14,464 nucleotides of DNA from Janthinobacterium lividum (GTDB lineage: Bacteria > Pseudomonadota > Gammaproteobacteria > Burkholderiales > Burkholderiaceae_D): the NCBI GenBank assembly GCA_945864765.1, contig CAMBDR010000038.1:1-14464 (forward strand). The letters are read 5' to 3'. The stretch's first letter is position 1. Every line of letters begins with the position of its first letter. The position numbers were made by a program, and so were the translations under genes. This document shows, in pieces, positions 1-6,404 of this stretch. The notes under the pieces are model-generated. The model did not search any database and had not been told where the DNA came from. It worked only from the letters and a program-made list of their open reading frames with translations.

Positions 1-1095
1 CGTTTGTCGGATGCCAAATTCTTTTTCGAGCAAGATCAAAAGAAACCACTGGCCGAACGTGTAGCAGGCTTGGCGCAAGTGGTGTACCACAATAAACTGG
101 GCAGCCAGGCCGAGCGCAGCACACGGGTGCAAGCCCTGGCCGCCAAAATTGCCGAGCTGCAAGGTAGCGATATGGCCCTGGCCAGCCGCGCCGCCAGTTT
201 GGCCAAAGCCGATTTACTCACCGATATGGTGGGCGAATTCCCCGAGTTGCAAGGCATTATGGGCACGTATTATGCGCGCCACGACGGCGAGCCAGAAGAA
301 ATTGCGCTGGCCATGAGCGAACACTATCAACCCCGCTTCGCCGGTGACGCCCTGCCCACCACGGCCACCGGCACCGCCGTAGCCTTGGCTGACAAGCTGG
401 AAACCATGGTCGGCATCTGGGGCATCGGCCTGCCGCCTTCGGGCGACAAAGACCCGTTCGCCTTACGCCGCCATGCGCTAGGCGTGTTGCGCATGCTGCT
501 GGAAAAACGCTTGCCACTCTCACTGCCCGATCTATTGCAACAGGCGGTGGCAGTCTTTGCCGGTAACGCCCAGTTCAAAGACCCGAGTGCCGAGGTGCTG
601 GCCTTTATATATGACCGTTTGCGCGGCTTATTGCGTGAACGCGGCTTCAGCAATAACGAAGTGGAAGCGGTAGTGGCGCAACAACCGGCCAATTTGGCCA
701 CCATTATCGAGCGCCTGCAAGCGGTGCAAACCTTTGCCGCCCTGCCCGAAGCCGAAGCCCTGGCTGCGGCCAATAAACGCATCAGCAATATTTTAAAGAA
801 AACCGATGTGGCTCCCGCTAGCATTAACCAAAAATTATTGAGCGATGGCGCAGAACAAGGTTTATACTCAGCAATAAGCCAGGTTCGCCCGGAAGTGGAT
901 GCCGCCTTTGCCGCCGCCGATTTTACTGGCACCCTGGTGTTATTGGCCAAGCTGCGCACGCAGGTGGATGCTTTCTTCACCGATGTGATGGTGATGGCAG
1001 AAGACCCGGCCTTGCGCGCCAATCGCATTGCTTTATTGGCAAGTTTGCATGAAATGATGAATCGGGTGGCGGATATTTCCAAACTGGCATCCTGA
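1..1095 (+). CDS. glyS: Glycyl-tRNA synthetase beta subunit, C-terminal part (5' end outside window)
   Basis: This is the C-terminal half of the beta subunit of the bacterial alpha2-beta2 glycyl-tRNA synthetase, which charges tRNA-Gly in the cytoplasm. The reading frame is open from base 1 (RLSDAKFFFEQD, a conserved GlyS stretch) to the TGA at 1093-1095, about 364 codons against roughly 700 for the full subunit. Family hallmarks are KADLLTDMVGEFPELQG at about residues 68-84 of the fragment, GIGLPPSGDKDPFALRR at about 141-157, and a helical C-terminal anticodon-binding region after that. The real start and the usual upstream glyQ lie outside the window. gmhB follows 51 bp downstream on the same strand, so co-transcription is likely. 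No frameshift is visible. The family call is very secure. Confidence 0.97.
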   Translation, partial: RLSDAKFFFEQDQKKPLAERVAGLAQVVYHNKLGSQAERSTRVQALAAKIAELQGSDMALASRAASLAKADLLTDMVGEFPELQGIMGTYYARHDGEPEEIALAMSEHYQPRFAGDALPTTATGTAVALADKLETMVGIWGIGLPPSGDKDPFALRRHALGVLRMLLEKRLPLSLPDLLQQAVAVFAGNAQFKDPSAEVLAFIYDRLRGLLRERGFSNNEVEAVVAQQPANLATIIERLQAVQTFAALPEAEALAAANKRISNILKKTDVAPASINQKLLSDGAEQGLYSAISQVRPEVDAAFAAADFTGTLVLLAKLRTQVDAFFTDVMVMAEDPALRANRIALLASLHEMMNRVADISKLAS

Positions 1096-1146
1096 TAGCA
1101 CCCTTGGCAGGCACCACCTGATTGGCATTCTTTTTGGAGCTGACTT

Positions 1147-1719
1147 ATGAAACTAATCATTCTCGACCGCGATGGTGTCATCAACCAGGATTCTGATCGT
1201 TTCATTAAAACGCCGGACGAATGGATACCGATTCCCGGATCGCTGGAAGCGATTGCACGCTTGAATCAGGCCGATTACCGGGTGGTGATCGCCTCCAACC
1301 AATCCGGTATCGCGCGTGGTTTGTTTGACATGAATACCCTGAACGGCATCCACCAAAAGCTGCACGACCTGACCCATTTGGTGGGTGCCCATATCGATGC
1401 GATTTTCTTTTGCCCGCACTTAAATGAAGACCATTGCGATTGCCGCAAACCAAAACCGGGCATGCTCAATGAAATTGCCAAACGCTACGACATGAGCTTG
1501 CATGGCGTACCGAATGTGGGCGATTCGCTACGCGATTTGCAGGCGGGCTATGCGGTCGGCTGCCAGCCGTATCTGGTGCTCACGGGTAAGGGCAAAAAAA
1601 CTCAGGATCTCGGCGGCTTGCCACCCAATACCATGGTCTACCCGAATCTGGCGGCGGTGGCCGACCATATTCTGGCCCATTCCACTTACCCGGACACGCC
1701 TTTGGCAGCGGCCAAATAG
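1147..1719 (+). CDS. gmhB: D-glycero-D-manno-heptose 1,7-bisphosphate 7-phosphatase (HAD family)
   Basis: This enzyme removes the 7-phosphate from D-glycero-D-manno-heptose 1,7-bisphosphate, a cytoplasmic step on the way to ADP-heptose for the lipopolysaccharide inner core. The 190 residues match the usual GmhB length. HAD motif I is LDRDGVIN with the nucleophile/acid pair D7 and D9, motif II is ASNQSG (49-54), the lysine region is RKPKPG (100-105), and motif IV is VGDSLRD with D126 and D130. The zinc-binding loop typical of GmhB is present as C89-P-H91 and C97-D-C99. The ATG at 1147 has a GGAGC ribosome-binding site 6 bp upstream. It lies between glyS and plsC, an arrangement familiar from Burkholderiales. 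The related histidinol-phosphatase domain of HisB is less likely given this context and length. Confidence 0.95.
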   Translation: MKLIILDRDGVINQDSDRFIKTPDEWIPIPGSLEAIARLNQADYRVVIASNQSGIARGLFDMNTLNGIHQKLHDLTHLVGAHIDAIFFCPHLNEDHCDCRKPKPGMLNEIAKRYDMSLHGVPNVGDSLRDLQAGYAVGCQPYLVLTGKGKKTQDLGGLPPNTMVYPNLAAVADHILAHSTYPDTPLAAAK

Positions 1720-1753
1720 CCGCTTGGCGTCCGATTGATCAGGAGTTTTTATC

Positions 1754-2497
1754 TTGCATAACATCAACCTTTTTTTACGTTCATTATTATTCGTGACATT
1801 AATGGCGGTCACTGCCATTTTATGGTCATTTGTTTGTTTCCTGGCAGCGCCCTTGCCGTATAACCAGCGCTACTATATTACCTCGCGCTGGAATGTGTTC
1901 AATATTTGGGCGGCCAAGGTTATTTGCGGCATGCGCTATCAAATCAAGGGTTTTGAAAACCTGCCCAAAGGCCCGGTCATTTTGCTCTCAAAACATCAAT
2001 CGGCCTGGGAAACCATTTTCCTGTTGTGTAAAATGGGCAACCCTTTGGTGTATGTCTTCAAAAAAGAATTGCTTTGGGTGCCGTTTTTTGGCTGGGCTTT
2101 GGGTTTGATGCGCATGATTCCGATCGACCGCAGCAACGGTAAGGATGCCTTCAAAAATGTGGTGGCGGTTAGCAAGCTACGTTTGGCCGATGGGCAGTGG
2201 ATTATCATGTTCCCCGAAGGCACCCGCATTGCCGTGGGGCAGCGCGGGCGTTATAAAAGCGGTGGCCCACGTTTGGCGATTGAAGCGGGCGTGCCCGTGG
2301 TGCCGATTGCGCATAATTCCGGCGAATGCTGGCCGAAAAACTCGTTCCTGAAAAAACCCGGCTTGATCACGGTTTCCATCGGCCAACCCATCCCCTCGGA
2401 AGGCCATACCCCGGATTCCTTATTGAAACTGGTGGAAGATTGGATCGAAACCGAAATGCGCGTGATTTCACCGCATGCTTACCCACCCGGAAAATGA
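1754..2497 (+). CDS. plsC: 1-acyl-sn-glycerol-3-phosphate acyltransferase
   Basis: This protein transfers an acyl chain to the sn-2 position of lysophosphatidic acid to give phosphatidic acid at the inner membrane. Of 247 residues, about 10-32 form a hydrophobic N-terminal membrane segment. Acyltransferase block I is KHQSAWET with H81 and, at the HX4D aspartate position, E86. Block II is IPIDRSNG (122-129), block III FPEGTR (153-158) and block IV VPVVPIAHNSG (180-190). The start is a TTG at 1754, chosen because AGGAG sits at 1741-1745, 8 bp upstream, and because it gives the full hydrophobic leader. The stop overlaps the next gene by the ATGA arrangement. The HX4E variant occurs in other betaproteobacterial PlsC proteins as I know them, so it need not mean loss of activity. 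Confidence 0.93.
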   Translation: MHNINLFLRSLLFVTLMAVTAILWSFVCFLAAPLPYNQRYYITSRWNVFNIWAAKVICGMRYQIKGFENLPKGPVILLSKHQSAWETIFLLCKMGNPLVYVFKKELLWVPFFGWALGLMRMIPIDRSNGKDAFKNVVAVSKLRLADGQWIIMFPEGTRIAVGQRGRYKSGGPRLAIEAGVPVVPIAHNSGECWPKNSFLKKPGLITVSIGQPIPSEGHTPDSLLKLVEDWIETEMRVISPHAYPPGK

Positions 2498-3333
2498 TGT
2501 TATCCTGGTTTAAACAACTTGGGCGACAAATAGATCAGCCAATGAGCCCGCAAATGAGTCCACAAATAAACCCACCAATAAGCCAGCCCTTGCAGCAGCC
2601 GGATGCCCCCAAGTCACGCACGGCAGGGTCGGATTTGCGCCAGATTCAATTGCAAGGGCAAACCATCAGCTACCATTTGCGTCGCTCCAAACGGCGTTCG
2701 ATTGGTTTTTTGATCGATCACGATGGCCTGCATGTCACCGTCCCCAGCCATGCCACCCAGCACCATATTGACCATGCGCTGACGCAAAAGCAAAGTTGGA
2801 TTATCAGCAAATTGCTGGAAACGCAACATCGCCCCAGCAGCCCCAAAATGGTCTGGGAAGATGGCGCGCAACTGCCTTTTTTGGGCCAAACCCTGACGCT
2901 GTGTGTAAGCCGCGATGCGGCACGCCTGCCCTGGTTTGATGTAGAGCGCTGCCAATTGCATCTGCGTGCCGACGAGCGAGGGATACAGCCGCAAGTGCAG
3001 CGCTGGTTGCAAAATCAGGCACGCCAACACTTTGCCCGCCAATTGCCCTTGTTTGCGGCGCAACTGGGGGTACAGTACCAAACTTTTGCGCTCTCCTCGG
3101 CCCGCTCGCGCTGGGGTTCTTGCACCTCGCGCGGCAATATTCGCTTGAACTGGCGTTTGATTCATTTTGATGCCAGCCTGATCGATTATGTGATCGCGCA
3201 TGAATTGGCGCATTTGCGGGAAATGAATCACAGCCCACGCTTTTGGGCCACGGTAGCGCGCATCTACCCCAATTATGCAGCGGCACGGCTGGCACTACGC
3301 CAACAAGCGCCGGGCATCCAGCACCTGTATTAG
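2494..3333 (+). CDS. YgjP/DUF45-type zinc metallopeptidase
   Basis: This is a putative zinc-dependent metallopeptidase of the YgjP-like (DUF45, SprT/WLM-related) family, 279 residues if started at the ATG at 2494. The zinc site is HELAH (236-240) with a third ligand H246 in NHSPRFW, giving HExxH-x5-H. Upstream is the family signature SARSRWGSCTSRGNIRLNW. Residues about 10-35 are a Met/Pro/Gln-rich low-complexity stretch (repeated MSPQ, INPPISQP) that looks like a variable extension. The frame stays open back to 2326 inside plsC, but that part is only plsC read in another frame. The ATG at 2494 overlaps the plsC TGA (2495-2497), which points to translational coupling, and a second ATG follows at 2497. 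The substrate is unknown. It is the last gene of the glyS-gmhB-plsC run. Confidence 0.9.
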   Translation: MMLSWFKQLGRQIDQPMSPQMSPQINPPISQPLQQPDAPKSRTAGSDLRQIQLQGQTISYHLRRSKRRSIGFLIDHDGLHVTVPSHATQHHIDHALTQKQSWIISKLLETQHRPSSPKMVWEDGAQLPFLGQTLTLCVSRDAARLPWFDVERCQLHLRADERGIQPQVQRWLQNQARQHFARQLPLFAAQLGVQYQTFALSSARSRWGSCTSRGNIRLNWRLIHFDASLIDYVIAHELAHLREMNHSPRFWATVARIYPNYAAARLALRQQAPGIQHLY

Positions 3334-3345
3334 GTGACGATTCAG

Positions 3346-3371
3346 GCCTGGCGACTAAGCCTGGCGACTAA
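3346..3371. repeat. Tandem 13-bp duplication at the 3' end of the histidine kinase gene
   Basis: GCCTGGCGACTAA occurs twice in perfect tandem (3346-3358 and 3359-3371). The kinase stop codon (TAG on the - strand, 3355-3357) lies in the first copy. Because 13 is not a multiple of 3, the duplication has probably changed the last few residues of the kinase. It fills nearly all of the 21-bp gap to the converging metallopeptidase gene. No terminator is visible between the two genes. Confidence 0.8.
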
Positions 3372-5949
3372 CGGCCGCACTACTTAACTGCTGCAACAAA
3401 GCCCAGGCTTGATCCAACTCGTAGGCATTTAATAGCTGCTTCAATTCATGCAGTTGTATCACATCCAACACTTGCGCCAGGCGGGTTTGATGCTTCAAAA
3501 AGTAATCCGGTGCTTCGCCGTTCGATTGCGCCAATAATTCCATCAATTCCGCCACCGCCGACCAAGCCAGACTGCGTTCGGATTCGTTCAATTCGGCGCG
3601 TGCAGCGACCACGACCGACTCAGCAGCGCCTGCAAAATGGGGTGACCAGATCTTGCCCTCCGGCGCGCCTGCATCGGCAGCAGCGTGCGGCGTTTTGGCT
3701 GGCACCAGCAAGCTTAAGGTAAAACTGAAACATGCGCCCTGCCCCAGTTCGGATTGAACCTGAATTTCACCGCCCATTAATTGCACCAGATGCTGCGCAA
3801 TCGACAAGCCCAAACCGGTGCCGCCATAGCTACGGCTGGCCGAGCCATCGGCCTGGAAAAACGGGCGAAACAGGCGTCGCACTTGCTCAGCACTCAAGCC
3901 AATACCGGTATCACGCACTGAAAAGCGTACATCAAGCTGCGCCGCCGTTTGCTGTAACACCTGGCAACTGACCAGCACTTCGCCGACATCGGTAAATTTG
4001 ATCGCATTATTCACCAAATTCAACAGCACCTGGCCCAGACGACGGGCATCGCCACACAGGTAACGCGGCAGCTGGTGCGCTATGTCGAAGCGATAGGCCA
4101 GCTTTTTATCCGCCGCTTTTTGACGGGTCAGGTTGGCCAGATCAGTCCAGAGCTGATCGAGCGAAAACTCTGTGGCTTCGAGATTCAACTTACCGGCTTC
4201 AATTTTTGATAAATCCAAAATATCGTCGATCACCCCCAGCAAGGATTTGCCTGCGCGATAAATTTTGTCAATGTAATCGTGCTGTTCCACACTCAATTCA
4301 GTATCCAGCGCCAAATGCGCCATGCCGATGATGGCATTCATCGGGGTGCGAATTTCATGGCTCATATTGGCCAGAAATTCCAATTTGGTATGGCTCGCAT
4401 TGTCTGCTTTTTGCGCCGCCAATTGTTCGGCCACTTCTGCCCGTTTTGCCTCGGCTTCAGCCAATTGGCGGTGATGTTGGGCGCGCTCGGTTTCATACTG
4501 CACTTGCATAGCATTGGCACGGTTCAACACTTGTTGGTGCTGAATTTTATCGCGCGCGGCATCCGCTTCCAGCGCCCAGCGGTACGCTTCTTCAAAATTG
4601 CCCAACTTGGCCCATTCCCGCCCCAGCGCCTGAAACAGGCTGGCGGTAATGGTGTAGCCGTCAATCCCGCGCGCCAGGGCCAAGGCTTGCAACAGGTAAT
4701 GCAAAGGCGCACTATCGGCCCGACTGCCCTGTGGTACTGGCAAACGGTATTGCGCGTGCAAGTCGGCCAATACCCGCAGCACTTCAATCTCGCGATACAC
4801 ATCCTTATGCTTTTTTGCCAATTCCAGCGCTTCGATAGCCTGGCTTTGCGCCGCCTGCACCTGCCCTTGCAGCGCCAATACCTGCGCCAAACCACGTCGC
4901 CCGGAAATTTGTAAATCACTTTGCTGTAAGCGGTCGCCACTGTCACACAAGGCCACATACAAACGCCCGGCTGCATCAATCTCACCTTGATCGAGCTTTA
5001 AGTCTGCTTCAATTGCCAGGCTTAAGGCATAACTGCGCGAACCGGACACTTGCTGCAGCAGCATGGTGGACTCGCTCAACATGGTTTGTGCCGCATCCAA
5101 CTGCCCCAACTTGCGCAAGGTTTCGGCTACTTGCATCAAACAACCGCCAATACTGCGCGGCATGCCGGTCGGGCGCGCCAAATCGAGCGCTCTTTGCATC
5201 CATTCCAGTGCAGAGTAGTGATCGTTGAGGTGATTGAATGCGGCACCAATATTAATGGCAGAAATAATGGCGCGCCGCAGTTGGCCTGTTGCCAAAGCGG
5301 CATCATAGGTTTTTAAGCGATGCGTGATGGCGGCTTCAAATTGGCTCGACAGTGAAGCCAGCGTGCCTAAAAAATCATGCACCGAGGCCGCCACTGCCGG
5401 AACCATGGGCTGGTGGGTGTCAAAGCGCTGCCCCCACTTGGCCGAGGCCGCCGGTGCATCCTGCAAGGCCAGCCAGCGCGCTTGCTCGGCCTCTGCAATA
5501 TCGATGCGCTGCTGATCCCCGGCATGGTGCGCATACAGCGCACATTGGTAAAGTTCGGCCTGCTGCCGCGCGGAATCGCCCCAGGAGCTGGCAATCCAGC
5601 TTTGCAGCCAATGGGTGTCGGCACAACCGACTTCATCGCCCAGCTCAGCAAAACCTTGTAAGGCTTGTTGCACCACTTGCTCGGCCAGCTCCAATTCACT
5701 TAACAACCAATGCCCTTCAGCGCGTACCAAATCGAAACGGGCCTGATATTCATAGCGCTGCAGCCGGGGCAAATGCAAGCTCGCCAGTAAGGCTTGGGCC
5801 TCATCCATCAATTCACGGGTGCGCTTGTAGGAACGCTGGCGCATACCCCACATCAGGCGAATCAATATTTCCAGACGCACCTCACCCTGGCTTGACGGCA
5901 GCAAACCTTCCAGACGGGTAATTTCGTCGTCAACAACAAACATATCCAT
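3355..5949 (-). CDS. Soluble TPR-containing sensor histidine kinase, no receiver domain
   Basis: This 864-residue sensor kinase would autophosphorylate on His and pass phosphate to an unidentified response regulator. Residues about 1-470 are alpha-helical with TPR-like repeats (for example the ALEWMQRALDLAR and AIEALELAKKHKD segments). About 475-525 is a Glu/Ala/Gln-rich coiled coil. The HisKA dimerisation domain has the H-box FLANMSHEIRTPMNAIIGM with H531. The ATPase domain has the N-box NLVNNAIKF (N647/N648), G1 DTGIGLS (D680) and GGTGLGLSI. No signal peptide or membrane span is evident, so it is probably cytoplasmic. The final ~100 residues are helical and resemble the tail that often follows a receiver domain in hybrid kinases, but no receiver is present. 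I chose the ATG at 5949 because GGGA lies 7 bp upstream. An in-frame TTG (5952) and ATG (5943) are alternatives. No regulator gene is adjacent. Confidence 0.9.
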   Translation of the reverse strand: MDMFVVDDEITRLEGLLPSSQGEVRLEILIRLMWGMRQRSYKRTRELMDEAQALLASLHLPRLQRYEYQARFDLVRAEGHWLLSELELAEQVVQQALQGFAELGDEVGCADTHWLQSWIASSWGDSARQQAELYQCALYAHHAGDQQRIDIAEAEQARWLALQDAPAASAKWGQRFDTHQPMVPAVAASVHDFLGTLASLSSQFEAAITHRLKTYDAALATGQLRRAIISAINIGAAFNHLNDHYSALEWMQRALDLARPTGMPRSIGGCLMQVAETLRKLGQLDAAQTMLSESTMLLQQVSGSRSYALSLAIEADLKLDQGEIDAAGRLYVALCDSGDRLQQSDLQISGRRGLAQVLALQGQVQAAQSQAIEALELAKKHKDVYREIEVLRVLADLHAQYRLPVPQGSRADSAPLHYLLQALALARGIDGYTITASLFQALGREWAKLGNFEEAYRWALEADAARDKIQHQQVLNRANAMQVQYETERAQHHRQLAEAEAKRAEVAEQLAAQKADNASHTKLEFLANMSHEIRTPMNAIIGMAHLALDTELSVEQHDYIDKIYRAGKSLLGVIDDILDLSKIEAGKLNLEATEFSLDQLWTDLANLTRQKAADKKLAYRFDIAHQLPRYLCGDARRLGQVLLNLVNNAIKFTDVGEVLVSCQVLQQTAAQLDVRFSVRDTGIGLSAEQVRRLFRPFFQADGSASRSYGGTGLGLSIAQHLVQLMGGEIQVQSELGQGACFSFTLSLLVPAKTPHAAADAGAPEGKIWSPHFAGAAESVVVAARAELNESERSLAWSAVAELMELLAQSNGEAPDYFLKHQTRLAQVLDVIQLHELKQLLNAYELDQAWALLQQLSSAAVSRQA

Positions 5950-6187
5950 CAAACATCCCGAATAAGGCCCTGCAAAGTCAAAATTTTGGCGCTCTGAATC
6001 ATGCTACAACAAATTCTACTCAACAAGTAGTTATATCAAAAAAGCAACTCAAAGAAATCTCACAAGATCACTGGAATTAGCCTCTATAAGTGGCATATTT
6101 AATATTTTTTATTTCATCAAAACCAACATCGTATTTTCTCAACCAACCATGATATCGCTGCACTCACAGTCGGGAGTCAATTCAATT

Positions 6188-6199
6188 CATGCTAGCATG
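6188..6199. promoter_or_regulatory. Perfect 12-bp palindrome, possible operator
   Basis: CATGCTAGCATG is an uninterrupted palindrome about 205 bp upstream of the TonB-receptor ATG. It could be a dimeric regulator site for the receptor or for the divergent kinase. It shares the 7-mer CATGCTA with the two promoter copies at 9741-9747 and 11533-11539, which may be chance. Confidence 0.3.
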
Positions 6200-6295
6200 T
6201 TTGGACAAAATTAATTGCAAGGTCAGATTCAACCACGAAATGAGCAACACCATACGCGCTTGGGGAAAGCGTCCTTGCCGCTCCCGAATTATTGC

Positions 6296-6350
6296 GACAC
6301 TCAAGCGACACTCATGTAACACTCATGTAACACTCATGCAACACTCAGGC
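6296..6350. repeat. Five 11-bp direct repeats upstream of the TonB-receptor gene
   Basis: Five head-to-tail units with consensus RACACTCAWGY lie at 6296-6306, 6307-6317, 6318-6328, 6329-6339 and 6340-6350. The core ACACTCA is unchanged in all five, and variation is confined to the first base and the last three. The 11-bp period is close to one DNA turn, so all units would face the same side of the helix, as in PhoB/OmpR-family direct-repeat sites. The array ends 22 bp before a possible -10 (TATAAC, 6373-6378) that lacks a good -35, and 54 bp before the receptor ATG. I infer an activator-binding array. A neutral slippage repeat is the alternative. Confidence 0.7.
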
Positions 6351-6372
6351 ACCCACCACCACGGGTGCATGT

Positions 6373-6378
6373 TATAAC
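6373..6378 (+). promoter_or_regulatory. Possible -10 element of the TonB-receptor promoter
   Basis: TATAAC matches the TATAAT consensus at five of six positions and lies 26 bp before the ATG at 6405. No recognisable -35 is found 16-18 bp upstream, where the sequence is CA-rich. This would fit a promoter that depends on an activator bound to the adjacent 11-bp repeats. The case rests on position and one hexamer only. Confidence 0.35.
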
Positions 6379-6404
6379 CAGAAGTTTACAAAAAGGCTGG
6401 AAAT

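Larger units (their letters stand above)
5950..6404. other. 455-bp intergenic region between divergent kinase and TonB-receptor genes
   Basis: This AT-rich spacer separates the leftward kinase gene from the rightward receptor gene and must hold both promoters. Three structures are visible: a small inverted repeat CTACT-CAACA-AGTAG at 6016-6030, a perfect 12-bp palindrome at 6188-6199, and the 11-bp tandem repeats at 6296-6350. No convincing sigma-70 promoter was found for the kinase; TTGTTG and CATGAT with a 17-bp spacer on the - strand near 6000-6030 is only a weak match. A 62-codon open frame at 6189-6377 starts inside the palindrome and runs through the repeats. It has no ribosome-binding site or recognisable protein, so I do not call it a gene. 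Confidence 0.7.

Noticed and set aside
327..1205. 292-codon antisense frame over glyS and the start of gmhB
   Set aside because: Both sense-strand genes are unmistakable conserved families, and the antisense product is Ser/Arg-rich with no motifs.
2326..2493. Longer start of the metallopeptidase inside plsC
   Set aside because: The extra residues are plsC read in another frame, and the ATG at 2494 gives the usual ATGA stop-start overlap.
6296..6350. CRISPR-like array
   Set aside because: The units are only 11 bp, directly adjacent with no spacers, and no cas genes are present.
6189..6377. 62-codon open frame upstream of the TonB receptor
   Set aside because: It starts inside a palindrome, runs through the 11-bp repeats, lacks a ribosome-binding site and has a His/Cys/Thr-rich product caused by the repeats.
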